From Hemerocallis citrina (lineage: Eukaryota; Streptophyta; Magnoliopsida; Asparagales; Asphodelaceae): a stretch of 64,000 bases of DNA. The stretch covers positions 104,381,796 to 104,445,795 of the forward strand of contig CM030366.1 in NCBI GenBank assembly GCA_017893485.1. The letters are read 5' to 3'. A model generated the notes under the pieces. It saw only the letters and a list, made by a program, of their open reading frames with translations, was not told where the DNA came from and did not search any database. The translations under genes were made by a program, and so were the position numbers. How positions within the stretch are numbered: the stretch's first letter is position 1; the number at the start of each line of letters is the position of its first letter. Of the stretch, positions 33,031 to 45,436 are shown piece after piece.

Positions 33031-33971
33031 CTATTGTAAAAAAACTAGTTTTTAGCACTTGCTCGTGCACATGTTTTTTGTTTTCATAATTCTAGTTGTT
33101 GTGAGTCATCTTATTAGCTCGGAGCATAATTATTTTCTCTCGGTTTTTAAGATAATGTCTTGGTGGAAGTTACATGAAGAGCTCAATCGAACGACCTCCT
33201 ACTGTCGTTCCTACATAGTAGTGGAAATTACCAACTAGCTGAGAGCCTGGGCTAACTGGTGTCTGGTGTTTTACTCTTGTGCAACACCATATCTTTTTAT
33301 ATTTTTTACAAGAGAATAAGGAAATAGCGTGTCACCCTAACCAACTTAGCTAGGAAAATATTCTACAACTCATACCTCGACCGTCCAAAATAAAAATCAT
33401 AAATTTCTGTATATATTTATTTCAAAGACTGATGCCTACTTGTGAAGTTTGAAACACATCCATGATCAGAAGGTTATATACTTGATATCAAATTTTATTG
33501 CTAGAGAAAACATCAATTCTTCAATTTGTTAGTAATTACCCATATATGTTATGTTAACTTATGGACACACTGACTTCTGATAAAATTGTTATTAGACTGG
33601 CAAGGTAAGGGCTTGAGGCTTAGGGGGGTGTTTAGATTTGCAAATTTGGAAGAAGATGCAAATATTTTGCATTGCCTTAAACAATTGGAGCTTGATTGTG
33701 CAAATATAATGTGTCCCCCCCTCCTCCACATCATATTATTTGTCACAATTGGGTTTGAGTTTGGGTTTAAAACTATGGATGGATTTTGGAGGTCCTATAA
33801 ACTCACCCATAATTTTGGGTTCGGGTTAAAAAATCCGACAAAACCCACCCAATCCGGCCTGTGAGCTTAATTTAATTCTTACCATGAGTCAAAGAAATTC
33901 TTGCAATTTTCACGACATAGGAGAGAAGATCGAAGGGATATGGGATTTGGGAAGCCAACTTCAGTTCACAT
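33031..33971. other. Intergenic spacer, no feature recognised
   Basis: No coding frame of note. The ORFs at 33549-33746 and 33586-33864 overlap on opposite strands and show no domain. The tract 33740-33860 is rich in gggtt and aaaccc words. Confidence 0.5.
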
Positions 33972-34347
33972 TGTCAGCATTAGGATTCCTGAAGATCTGG
34001 ATCTCAACATTAATGGTTGAGGCAGAGAGATTAGTGTTTAGAGGAGAAGATTTGGAGAAGAAATTGCTAGACTTTTATTAATAACAAAAACCATATTCAA
34101 TATTTATAGGGCAAGGCTGTTGGCGGTTAAGCTACAGGACAAAAGACAATTGAAGCACGTGCACAATGCATATCTCTTACCCGCCAACTGCCTATTCAAA
34201 AGAGAAGGTGCATAACGCACATAAAACACTGATACAGTCTAAAAAATTGATACAAAGCAATACATCAGCTATTGATCAATTACTCCCGAACTCTCCCAAG
34301 CTCTTGGATACTCCGACGATTGTAGCTTCATTCCGACATCCCTGACA
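33972..34347 (-). repeat. TE-G 3' LTR
   Basis: Starts TGTCAGCATTAGG and ends CCCTGACA on the plus strand. Diverged from the TE-E LTR except at the ends. No partner in the window. Confidence 0.78.
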
Positions 34348-34359
34348 ACTCCTCCCCCC

Positions 34360-36990
34360 TTAGGAACGAACTTGTCCCAAGTTCAAAGTTAGGAAATTTA
34401 CTGGAGGAGGTTGTCAATATCTATCCATGAAGCTACTTATTCCACATAATAAGTAGTTGTATGCCCATGCGATTTTGCTTTCGAAAGACCCTTCGATCTC
34501 AGACCAACTCGGGCTCATCTGGATCAACATCATCCACCCACCAGTGTGGTAAACTAGAAGAAACATTGGGCAAGTGATTCCCAAGGCATTTTTTTAATTT
34601 CGAGACATGAAAAATAGGGTGCAGGGCAGCTCCAGGTGGCAACTCCAAGCGATGTGCTACCTTACCAATTCTTTCCAATATTTTACAGAGGCCAAAATAC
34701 TTTGAAGATAGTTTATGCGGAGTTGTATTTCTCACCGTGACTTGTCGATATGGTTGGAGCTTAAGATATACTAAGTCTCCCACTGAAAACTCTCTTTCAG
34801 ACCTTCGTTTATTAGCAAAATATTTCATGCACCCTTGAGCAATGGAAATATTGTCTTTTAGCAACTTTAAAATAGCATCCCTGGACATTAGCTCCTCTTC
34901 AACAGCAGGGAGATTGGAGGTACTTCTTTTATAGTGTAACAAAGATGGAGGGGGTTTGCCATAAACCCCTTCAAATGGAGTAAGACTCGTAGACACGTGC
35001 CAATTGGTATTATATCAAAACTCCGCCCATCCTAGCCACTTTATCCACTCTGCACGTTTCTGCCCACAAAAACATCGCAAATACAACTCAAGAGCCTTGG
35101 TTACTATCTCCATTTGACAGTCACTTTGTGGATGATAAGTAGTTGATTGATTCAGCTTGCATTGTTGTAGTGAGAAGAATTCTTACAAAAATTTACTAAT
35201 AAACACGAGATCCTAATCACTTACAGTGCTCTTTGGCATGCCATGCAACTTGTAAATATGATCAATGAACACTTGGACGATAGACTGAGCAGTATAGGGA
35301 TGTGAAATACCTATAAAATGTGCATACTTGGTTAGACGATCCTCAACCACCATGATGACACTTTTACCACTGCCCTTGGGTAAACCCTCCACAAAATCCA
35401 TCGAGATGTCTTCTCATACTCTATCAGGAATACACAAAGTATTCAAAATCCATGCAGGCAGAATTTGTTATGTTGACAGACTAAACACTCTTTAATCATC
35501 AACTAGACATCTCTACTGATTCCTTCCCATATAAAAGCTTTACGAATCCTCTACAATGTCTTGTGGAAACCAGAGTGACCACCAATACTTGAAGAATGAT
35601 GATCAAAGAAACTTCTTCACACTAGCAAAAGGACTGATCAAATTTTTTTTCTTTATAATACCAAATTCCATTCAACTGCTTGTAGTGTACAGAGTCTAAT
35701 TGGCCTTTATGTAGCTACTCTTGCAGCGAACTGAAGTATGTATCTTGTTGAACCATAAGCTTGACCTCATCCAGGCATTGAGGGACTACAAAGGTAATCT
35801 TGTAGCAAGATTCTTGCTCTCCTTCTCTCCTAGACAGCCCATCAACCATCTTGTTATCCACCCCCTTCTTATACTCAGCTGAGAAAGTTTAGCCCAATAA
35901 TTTCCATGGCCACTTTTCTTGAATCTCCGCGTTAATTCTCTTATCTAGAATGTACTTATACTGGGTTGATCTGTTCTTATAATAAAAGAATTTTCAAGCA
36001 AGTATTGTCTCCATTGTTTAAATGCTTGTAGAATAGCGAAGACCTTATCATATGTAGATAAAGACAAGGCCTTACCCTTCAATCCCCTTCTCATATGCTA
36101 TTGGATGTGTCTCTTGCATAAGAACTGCACCAATTCCCCCTTGCGAAGCATCAATCTCCACAACAAAGGGTTTAGAAAAGTTTGGAGCGTTTAAAATTGG
36201 AGTGGTTTTCATGGCTTTCTTGAGTGCAGCAAAGGCAGATACAACCACTGGTGTCAACTTAAAGGAGTTCTGCTTCAATAATTGAGTGAGAGGAGCTGTT
36301 ATACCACCATAATTCTTCATGAATTTTCGATAATAGCCTGTTAAACCTAGAAATCCCCGCAATTCCTTCATTGTGTTAGGCTCAGGCCAACTTTCAACTG
36401 CTTGGATATTGCTAGAGTTGACTGATATACCCTCAGAACTGATGATGTGGCCCAAGTAACCCACTAATTCTTAGCCAAAACTGCGTCTAGCCAAAACTAC
36501 ATCTACTCTCTTTCGCAACAAATTTATGGGCGCTCAAAACTGCCAAAGCTTGAGATAAGTGCTTGAAATGATCCTCCCACGTTGAGTTATAAACTAAGAT
36601 ATCATCGAAGAAAACTAACATAAATTTCCAAAGACAATCTTTAAAGATATCATTCATGAGAGATTGAAAAGTGGCGGGGCATTAGTAAGCCCAAAAAGCA
36701 TCACAAAAAACTCAGAATGCCCATGGTGTATGCGAAATGCAGTCTCGTGGATATCAGTATCCTTCACCCTAATCTGGCTTTGATGTTTTGGTTATTTAAT
36801 GCCCTATAATCCACACACAAACACCAACTTCCATCAGCTTTCTTAACCAAGATTACGGGTGAGGCATAGGGGTTGCTGCTGGGTCGAATAAATCCTGATG
36901 ATAACATCTCTTTCACTTGTTTTTCAATCTCAGGTTGATGGAAATAAGGACGCTTAAAAGGCCTACTGCACACAGGCTTTTGCCCTTCAA
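34360..36990 (-). pseudogene. TE-G pol (RT, RNase H, integrase, chromodomain remnant)
   Basis: Pieces on the minus strand: RT start 36764-36973 (EIEKQVKEMLSSGFIRPS), RT end/RNase H 36072-36464 (MGYLGHIISSEGISV to FVVEIDASQGGIGAVL), integrase core 35213-35401 ([14 protein letters not shown], ending STVSD) and integrase C-terminal part 34499-34996 (STSLTPFEGVYGKPPPSLL, DLVYLKLQPYRQ, HVSKLKKCLG). The chromodomain region 34360-34490 keeps only fragments such as FELGTSS. Multiple frameshifts and stops. Confidence 0.88.
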
Positions 36991-36999
36991 TTAATGGTA

Positions 37000-38203
37000 T
37001 TTGATGGTCTACCTCCCTATTAGGTGGTAGGCCAATTTGATTAGAGAAGACTTCGATAAAGCTTTGCAGTACCTGAATGATATCCTCAGTAACATTGTTG
37101 AGTTTGGAAAATTATTAGGCTCCTCCTCATGACTTAACACCTCTTGAACTTGTACCATATAGGCTTGGCAGACACAAGAACCCAATCTTATCTGCAAATG
37201 AGGATTAAAAAGGCCCTGTAAACGCTTCATGACTACTGCAGTCATGAAATCCATACTCATACAGCTAAAATCCATCGTCACCGGACCTAAAGACCAAAAC
37301 TAGTGAGCTCCAAGAACCATTTGAGCAGGTCCTAATGGCAAAAGTAAGATTTCGGCATGTAAGCTCACACCTTGAACCAAAAAAATCACTTTCTCCACTT
37401 TCCCTTCACTGTACATACATTGACCATTAGTTACAATCACTTTGTATCTATGCTCCTTCAAAATTAGCAAGTTAGCTTTAACAACTGTTTGTGGATCAAG
37501 ATAGTTGTGTGTAGACCATGTGTCAATCAAGATATTCACTTCTCTTCCGTTGATCTTGCCTTTCACCCACATAGTTTAGGGATAGACTTGAGTACCCACA
37601 AGAGTATGAAATGAAATTTCTGGCTGAAGAGTAGTTGGTATAGGGGTTTGCAATATAGTTTGTGGGTTATGATGGTTATTTTCTTCAACAATTACATCAT
37701 CCAACTCAGCTTCCTCTTCTTCTTCATCTTCCAATCCCTCTAGAATTTTTTTTCTTGAGTTTTACAGTGGTGCCCTTGTGTATACTTCTCGTCACAATTT
37801 AAGCACAATCCCCTTGATTTCCTCTCTCTCATTTATGGAATACTTAATTGTCGAGGGACAAAGTTAGTAACTGAATGTGATTCTTGTACTCTTGAAGGTT
37901 GTAAGGGAACTTGAGTTGCTGTCATTGGCTGTTTAGGGACAAATGAGGTCCTATAAATCTTCTTCAAACAAGCTAGCTTATCTTAGAAACCTCTAGCTAA
38001 CCTAATGACTTCGTTGACAACTTTTGGCCTCTGAGACTTGACATCCCAACAAATTTCATCCAGCAACCCACTTATAAAGGTGCTAAAGAAATGTGCTTCT
38101 GACCAATCCTACACGGAATTTGATAATCTATCAAATTCTTGAACATATATGCCTCAAGATCAACTCTAAGCTGCAATTTAGAAAGAATTCCTCCATAGTT
38201 AGG
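37000..38203 (-). pseudogene. TE-G protease, zinc knuckle and partial gag
   Basis: The protease segment 37300-37572 reads VNILIDTWSTHNYLD: the active-site DTG has become DTW, which should kill activity. Upstream are broken zinc-knuckle and gag frames, the last recognisable gag words being near 38130-38203. Confidence 0.8.
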
Positions 38204-38269
38204 ACGGTAAAATGAATAGGATGGTCAGTCGTCTGTCCGAGTTCGGCTCGAGAAATGGCCCGTCCGTGG

Positions 38270-38948
38270 TATTCAGTTTTAACTGCGGAATAACTCACCA
38301 ACGAGATGCAAAACAATAGAATCAAAAGTAAGAGAACAAAAAAAATATAAAGCAATCACACAAGAACACACACAATTTTTTTTAGGTTCACCCAATGCAA
38401 TGGCTACTTCACCGCGCAGTGGCACTCCTGCGATTTTCACTAGAAACATGAAGCGCAAGTTTACAAATCTCCCAAGAAAACTAACCCTCAAGGTGTAGGG
38501 TTTCTCTCTATCTCCCTCTCTTTCTCTCTGATGGCTAATAGATCTCTCTTTTCTTTTCACTTAACCCTAAAATCGTACACAATACAATATATATAGATTT
38601 TCACAAGTTCTAATCTCAGTCGCAGATCAATTAGCGCCGTGACGATCGAACGCAACTCTTGGACGGTCGTCCGGTTTATGCCTTCAGTTGTACAGGGATC
38701 TAACAGAAAGTGTGTCGGTCTATTGCGCGGTCGACCGGTCGTCCCTTTAGAAATACTGGGTGATAACAGCGAGCGGGATAGTCGACTGCGAGGTCGATTG
38801 TGCGGTTGGTCGAGTGTGCGGTCGACCGCAACTTTAGTCGGTCGACCACAACTTTGGGCAGCTTTGAGCTGCTTTCTCCTTCTTCAACTATTCTTCTCGT
38901 CTGTCTTCTTCCACCCCATTATTGTGTATTTGGATCCACAAACCCCAT
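38270..38948 (-). repeat. TE-H 3' LTR
   Basis: Aligns with 43170-43841. The terminal TG has become TA at the left edge. GTCGAC at 38730, 38781, 38821 and 38841. Confidence 0.88.
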
Positions 38949-38959
38949 TCTCCTGCTTA

Positions 38960-40440
38960 GAGACATATACACGAAGTCTCTAACCTGTTCTTCATTCTTC
39001 CATTGGCCTAGTCTTGGCTTGTGCCTCTGCGAGTTTCCTCATCAATTATCCTGGAGCCAATCCAATAGCAGTATAGCAGAACTGATGCTTCCTGCTATCA
39101 ACTACCTTTGTGAGCATGTCCGTCGGATTCTTAGTACCAAGAATCTTACTGCACTTTGACTGTAGCTCACCTATGAGTTACTTTCTGCCCAACTGTTTCA
39201 TAAGCTCAGAAATCCACAACATGTCTTTCATCGCCTCTGTAAGTGCCATATACTCGACTCGGTGGTTGACTGTGCTACAACTTTTTGTAACTGTGAAGCC
39301 CAACTAACAGCTGTACCTTCAACTGTAAATATATATCATGTAGTACTTCTAAAACTATCACGATCACCCAAAAAATCTGCATCCACATAACTATGTATAT
39401 GCAAAGAATCTCTTCCACAACAAAGAGAATAGTCTGAAGTACCTGCAAGATATCTAAGAATCCACTTTACTGCATTCCAATGCTGTTTACCTTGATCCTT
39501 CAACGGCTGACAACTCCCACTGCTTGTGCGATATCTGATCTTGTAGACACCATTGCATACATCAAACTCCCAATGACAGAGGCATAAGGAATAACAGCTA
39601 TTTCCTCCATCTCTGCCTCTGTCTTAGGGCACAAGTCCATCGATAACTTGAAGTGAGCGGTCAAGGGACAAGTGATTGGCCTCGCGTCATGCATATTGAA
39701 TCTCGTCAACACCTTCTTCACATAGTCTGCTTGTAATAACCAAAACTTCTTGCTTTTCCTGTCTCTACTGATCTTCATGCTGATGATTTGCTTTACTTTA
39801 CCCAAGTCCTTCATAGAAAACTCTGAAGCTAGCAACTTTTTCACTTCCTTGATCTTCTCTATACATGAACATGCTAACAACATGTCGTCCACATACAATG
39901 CCAAGGTAACTATATCACTGTCCTCATATCTATGAACATATACACAATGATCTGTTTTGCATCTATCAAAATATTTTCTTTTCATAAAGCAATCAAACTT
40001 CAAGTACTGTTGTCGTGGTACTTGTTTGAGCCCATAAAGAGACTTCTTTAATCGACACACCATGACTTCTTTTCCTTTAGCTTAAAAACCTGTGGGTTGT
40101 CTCATGTACAGCTCTTCTTCGACATCACCATGGTGAAATGATATTTCCAGATCCAGCTGCTCTAAGTGTAAGTCTTCAACTGCCACAGTACTCAACAGAA
40201 CCTTGATTGAAGCCATTTCACAACCGGTGCAAAGATATCACTGTAATCAACACATTCTCTTTGAGAGAACCCTTTTACAACAAACCTCGCCTTATACCTC
40301 TTTCTACCATCTACCTCATTTTGACTCTGAAAATCCATTTGTTCGTAAGAGCGCATTTTCCTGTAGATAACTTGGTCAACTCTCAAGTTTGGTTATGTTC
40401 CAAAGAGTTCATCTCGTCTCTCATGGCTAACTCCCATTAA
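38960..40440 (-). pseudogene. TE-H reverse transcriptase and RNase H
   Basis: RT is best seen at 39500-40063 (187 codons): MVCRLKKSLYGLKQVPRQQY, the catalytic ALYVDDMLLACS, FSMKDLGKVKQI and VIGSLMYAMVSTRSDIAQAV. Upstream, 40192-40386 holds [22 protein letters not shown] frameshift after 39500 leads into RNase H (SYVDADFLGDRDS, TVEGTAVSWASQLQKVVAQST). The normal C-terminal end is lost. The YVDD site itself is intact. Confidence 0.9.
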
Positions 40441-40659
40441 ATTCGAGCTTCATCCTTTAAAGCCTCCTCATGAGTCTCTGGCTCTCTTGAATCCATATAC
40501 AGAACATGCTCGTGAACAATACTAGTTGATGGATCAAATATCATGGTTAGCCTTCTCTCTCATGTCGATCTCCTCAATGTGGGTGCCAGTTCACCGACCA
40601 GTTCAGGTTCCCCAAACTGCTCCAGTTGTACTTGTTCGTCTTGGATAACCTGCTCATTT

Positions 40660-41780
40660 CCAATAGGCTCATCATGAGCCTCCTGTACTGCCTGTGATAC
40701 TTGTACCTCCTGCTACATGTAGGACCCCACCACTAGGGTCGCCTTCAAAATCTGAATCTGAATATGAATCTGAACCACAATTTGACTTTGAACTAGTTGT
40801 ACTGTCTTGATCCGTGTGCTTGTCCTTGTACAAGATATCTTTACTGAACACTACATTCCTACTGCGAATGACTTTGTTATCCAAAAAATCCCAAAGTCTG
40901 TAGCCATACTGATCGCCGCCGTAGCCAATGAATACACACCTTCTGGGCTTAGAATCTAGTTTCTTCCTTTCTTCCCTGTCAATTAGTGAATATGCAGTAC
41001 AACCAAAATACTTCAAAAGTGAATAATTGACTGTTTTACCTGATCATAGTTCTTGCAGAATGACCCAATCAAGGGCATTAGTCGGGCAACAGTTAATCAA
41101 GTACACTGCTGTATCCATTGTAGCGGCCCAAAGATGGACCAGAAAACCTGCATGAAGTCTCATGCATTTTTCCCTTTCGAGTATCGTGCGGTTCATTCTT
41201 TTTGCTACTCCATTCTCTTATGAAGTCCTAGGAACTGTCCTGAATTTTTGGATACCTTCCTTTGCCAGATAGTTAACAAACTCTTTACCTGTGTACTCAC
41301 CATCATTGTCAAACTTTAATGCTTTTACTTTGCAACCTGTCTCATTCTCGACTCTGGCCTTTCATGCTTTGAATGCATCAAACTCCTCTGATTTCTCATG
41401 AATTGCATGAACCCAAACTTTTCTTGTAGCATCGTCAATGAATGTGACGAAGTATCTCTTACCACCACAAGAGAAATCTTGAGATGGTCCCTACACATTT
41501 GTATGTACCAACTCTTGCTTCCTAAGCTTCTTCTCACGCCCAGTCAACTGAAAGCTAGCTGTCTTTTGTTTGCCAATCACATAGTTCTCACAAAAATCCA
41601 TGTCAACCTTCTTAAGCTGCACCAAAATCTCTACAACAAAGCTGCTTGACACCATTTTCACCAAGGTGCCCCGGCCTAACATGCCATAGAATTGAAAAAG
41701 AATTACCTGTTGATGCTGTAGCAACAATATCACCTGAATCACCTCATCTGAGTAAGTACAATGTGTCACCACGCTTTTTT
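40660..41780 (-). pseudogene. TE-H integrase
   Basis: C-terminal domain and linker at 40672-41016 (MKYFGCTAYSLIDREERKKL, RCVFIGYGGDQYGYRLWD), core remnants at 41325-41537 ([14 protein letters not shown], after a phrase resembling [10 protein letters not shown] in another frame) and the zinc-binding and GAG-pre-integrase region at 41491-41772. Several frameshifts, so catalytic residues cannot all be placed in one frame. Confidence 0.82.
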
Positions 41781-41849
41781 TGCCACAAACCTGTCACCTG
41801 TAGTAACCTTTCATTCTCCATGCCCAAAAGTTGTTGTGAATCCTTCTTT

Positions 41850-43150
41850 GTCTAGTTTGCTAGTCGAGATTAGGTTTTTCTTCAAGCTCGAATATGTCTT
41901 GTGTCATTCAAGATCAATTGCCCACCATTGCAAGCCTTCACTCTCACTGCGTCTCTACCCACAACTGGACATATTTGCCCATTGCCAACTGAAACTGCAC
42001 CAAAATTACCTATCCTGTAATCCTAAAAAACATCCCTCATGGGGGGACAATGATGAGAAGCACCTGAGTCTATACACTAATCATCTTTCATAATATCGAA
42101 TCCAGCAGATAAACACAATTTATCTAGACGTGATTCAATACTTACCATATTGGCTACCGGTGACCCTGCTTGTGCTTTCTTATACTCCTCGCCTTGGTCT
42201 CTTATATGCCCCGGCATGTTGCAGTGCCAACACTCACCTTTGTGATGTTCTGCTCCTGACTTGGACCTGTGATTTTTTTTTTGCGACCTTCCTCTATTGT
42301 TACTTCTACCACGATTATCAACTGACAACGTGGCATTGCTAGGATATGATACCGAAGTCTCTCCATGTCTCTTTCTTTTTGCATGCTTGTGCTTTCTTAT
42401 ACTCCTCGCCTTGGTCTCTTATATGCCCCGGCTTGTTGCAGTGCCAACACTCACCTTTGTGATGTTCTGCTCTTGACTTGGACCTGTGATTTTTGTTTTG
42501 CGACCTTCCTCTATTGTTACTTCTACCACGATTATCAACTGACAACGTGGCATTGCTAGGATATGATACCGAAGTCTCTCCATGTCTCTTTCTTTTTGCA
42601 TCCTCATTCATGATGCTGCTTATAACATCCTTTAGAGTTTTCGCATCAGTCATAGTACTTGTAATAGTTTATTCTACCGTGTCGTAACTATCAGAAAGAC
42701 TGGATAGCAATAATAACGATTGTGCCCTTTCTTCAAACTTTAAACCCGACGATTCCAACCATACAGAAATTGTTGATGTGTTCTGCAACCAAACCCCTTT
42801 CTGACAACTTCAAGTTAACCAACTTCTTTAGTTGAAGGCTGGTTCGTTGCATTCGGTTTCTCAAACATATCTGTCAAGATCTCCATTGCCTCCTTCGCTG
42901 TATTTGCCTTCTCAATGTGAAATAATGACTTCCTACTCAGCAACAACTGAATCTATCAAAGTGTTTTCTGATCCAATCTATTCCAAGATGCCAATACAAC
43001 CGGATTGACTTCCGCCCCTTCTGGCTTCTCATGGATCATCAAGATCCTTCTGTCGGAGATATGCTATCATCTGGATCTTCCACATTGTGAAATTTGTTCC
43101 ATCAAACTCCTTGACTCTACTATTATACCCCATTTCAATCAATGCTAACT
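41850..43150 (-). pseudogene. TE-H gag, zinc knuckles and protease
   Basis: Protease near 41900-42080 contains CIDSGASHHCPP in a broken frame. Two copies of a zinc-knuckle segment (ECWHCNMPGHIRD and ECWHCNKPGHIRD) lie at 42077-42328 and 42339-42653, made by a 217-bp tandem duplication. The knuckles have Asp where the last Cys should be. N-terminal gag occupies 42650-43150 with many stops. Confidence 0.84.
42168..42601. repeat. 217-bp tandem duplication in TE-H gag
   Basis: 42168-42384 and 42385-42601 are nearly identical; I count only a handful of differences (for example ggcatg/ggcttg and ctcctgac/ctcttgac). 217 is not a multiple of three, so the second copy shifts the frame. Confidence 0.93.
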
Positions 43151-43154
43151 TGGT

Positions 43155-43166
43155 GCTCTGATACCA
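43155..43166 (-). other. TE-H primer binding site
   Basis: TGGTATCAGAGC on the minus strand, three bases from the 5' LTR. Confidence 0.9.
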
Positions 43167-43169
43167 CTT

Positions 43170-43841
43170 TGTTGAGTTCTAACTGTGGAATAACTCACCA
43201 ACAAGATATAAAACAATAGAATCAAAAAGCAAGAGAACAAAAGCAATCAAAAGCAATCACATAAGAACACACGATATTTTTTTTAGGTATACCAAATGCA
43301 ATGGTCACTTACCCACGCAGAGGCACTCTTGCAATTTTTACTAGAAATATGAAGAAAAAATTGTACAAATCTCGCAAGAACTCACCCTTAAGGTCTAGGG
43401 TTTCTCTCTATCTCTCTCTCGTTCTCTCTCTCTCTCTCTGACGGCTGATAGATCTTTTTTTTGCTTCACTTAAACCTAAAATCCTACACAATACAATATA
43501 TATATATATATATATATAGGTTTTCACAAGTTCTAATCTCAGCCGCAGATCAATCAGCACTGCAATGGTCAACAGCAACTCTTGGACGGTCGACATGTTT
43601 ATGCCTTCAGCTGTACAGGGATCTAACAGAGAGTGTGTCGGTCGACTGCGCGGTTGACCAGTGATTCCTTCAGAAATATTGTGTAGTAATGTTGAGGTGA
43701 TAGTCGACTGCGAGGTCGACTTTGCGGTTGGTCGATTGCAACTTATGTCGCAGCTTTGAGCTGCTTGCTCCTTCTTTAACTCTTCTTCTCATCTGTCTTC
43801 TTCAACCCATTAACATGTATTTGGATCCACAAACCCCAACA
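43170..43841 (-). repeat. TE-H 5' LTR
   Basis: 672 bp, TGTTGAGTTC to CCCCAACA on the plus strand. Contains a (CT)n run near 43405-43440 and a (TA)n microsatellite at about 43494-43517. Followed by CGTGG. Confidence 0.9.
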
Positions 43842-43846
43842 CGTGG

Positions 43847-44458
43847 ACCGTTCGAATTGTTATACGAACCGAACTTGAAAAAATTATTAGGTCCGATGCT
43901 TTACCGAGCTTGAGCACTGTCACTGACTAGTCTGGCTCAATTTTGTCCATGAACCCAGGCAATTAATGGACTAGTTTTCCTTTCTAAAAAAGCCCACCCT
44001 TCTCAAATTCAAATCTCACCTCTCTCCCCGTGTTCTCCTCCTAGCCGCCCCCTCCCCCCACCTTCCAAATTCCCTACCAAATTTTGATTTCCAAAATCAA
44101 TTACACTCTACCAATTCGATTTCCAATTAGACTCTTGAGCTCCTTTAATCTCTCATTAAATTAGCCAAAATCATGGGAAATGATTGGCTTTTCCATCCAT
44201 ATTAGTATTAACATCTACATAAAAACCCATCACAAGAGAACCTAATTCATGCTACAACTTTGATCCATAACCATCGGACCACCCGCAGTCTTGCCAGTGC
44301 TGCTGATTTTTCCTCTCTGTTCATTCCTCCACCTTCATATGGCATCTCTACCACCACCATATTTGAGTAAGTGAACAGATTAATTTTTTCCCATTATTTT
44401 TCCCGATGGTGATGAAATTTCGCTTATTAATAGATTCTCCAACTTCCAGTATGGCTTC
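43847..44458. other. Non-coding spacer between TE-H and TE-I
   Basis: Contains ttcgaattgttatacgaac and similar short inverted words and a pyrimidine-rich tract (44010-44060). With TE-H removed it joins 38204-38264. No gene seen. Confidence 0.45.
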
Positions 44459-45035
44459 TATTGCCGCTGAATCTGGTGTGGGGGCAATAGACAGAATTTG
44501 TAGGTTTGTAGGAACTCGAACATGCTGAATCTTACTTCCTCCCTTGTGAACAAGTTGACTCCTTGGTGCTCCCACGGACCTGCACAAATGTTCGAAACAC
44601 CGGGATGGATCCTGACGACGAACCATCAGACGCTCTTGTCAATACCAGAAAAAGTAAAGAAAAACAGCTTGAATGGACAAAGAGTGATCACCTGTAACAG
44701 TAGGAGGTAGGGGGTATTTATAGTTGCCGTGGGGATGTGCTTGAGGATAGGAATGAATCCCTACTTCCCGGTGTGGCGGGATAGAGGTGGTTAGAACCAC
44801 CACTTCATGATAAGGACGAACCAGAATTTCCTCCTATCCTGTTGAACTGGTCCTTAATGGGTTAAGACCTGCTCTCAGCTGAACAGATCCGTTCATGGGT
44901 TAGTGGGTCCAAGAGAAGAGGCCCGGTTCCCAATTCGGACCCGTCTGTAGGTGACATTACTATCTTGTCCCTGTGGCTTTAAGATTTGTTCCCAATTTGA
45001 ACAGTTCCGATTTAACCCTATTTCTAGCCATATCA
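44459..45035 (-). repeat. TE-I 3' LTR
   Basis: 577 bp. Right end TAGCCATATCA adjoins the purine tract GGGAGTGGGAGGCTCG (minus strand, 45036-45051). The left end matches the stub of the 5' LTR at 56776-56795. The TATA-like word gtatttatag lies on the plus strand, so LTR promoter orientation needs checking. No full partner LTR exists in the window. Confidence 0.8.
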
Positions 45036-45436
45036 CGAGCCTCCCACTCCCAAAGACTGTGTGCTACAGTCTTTGGGGAGTAGTTTTGTTGTTTTAATGG
45101 CATATAGGGCTTTATTGGAACCTCAACGGGAGTTCGAATCTCGTTTGAGGGGTGACGCTGCTTCTATGAGCTAGTAATGTACCCAAGTTCGCTCCTAGGC
45201 CCTTCTGGATTTTTGGTGACTTTTCCCAATTTTTTAATTATTTTTTTTTGAACTATTTACTCAATTTTGCAAAGGGATGATTTATTTTCCGAGAGCATTA
45301 ATTAATTAATCTAACCAACAATTATTTACCCGGGGGCTCAAAAATATTTTCCTGAATTTATAATTATTTTTTAGAATTTTTAATTAATTTTCCTGAATTT
45401 TTAATCATTTTTCGCAATTTTTAAGTAAATAATTCA

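Larger units (their letters stand above)
33972..38203 (-). mobile_element. TE-G: truncated chromovirus of the TE-E family
   Basis: A 376-bp 3' LTR (33972-34347) ending CCCTGACA adjoins a purine tract that matches that of TE-E (AGGGGGGAGGAGT). On the minus strand integrase, RNase H, RT, protease, zinc knuckle and part of gag follow with the same motifs as TE-E. The similarity stops near 38203 in mid-gag, at PNYGGILSKLQ, so N-terminal gag and 5' LTR are missing. Frames are much more broken than in TE-E, so it is the older copy. The lost end lies only about 60 bp from the TE-H insertion. Confidence 0.88.
38270..43841 (-). mobile_element. TE-H: Ty1/copia element (Tork-like), full length but decayed
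   Basis: LTRs 38270-38948 (3') and 43170-43841 (5') flank, on the minus strand, gag, zinc knuckles, protease, integrase, RT and RNase H in copia order. The perfect TSD CGTGG lies at 38265-38269 and 43842-43846. The primer site TGGTATCAGAGC is at 43155-43166 and a purine tract (AGCAGGAGA) adjoins the 3' LTR. The LTRs differ substantially by eye, so the insertion is old. All proteins carry stops or frameshifts. A 217-bp tandem duplication lies in gag. The LTRs share the GTCGAC palindrome cluster with TE-A, TE-B and the solo LTR. Confidence 0.94.

Noticed and set aside
33042..33075. Possible minus-strand Helitron 3' end (CTAG plus short GCAC/GTGC hairpin)
   Set aside because: The stem is only four base pairs and no matching 5' end was found to the right.
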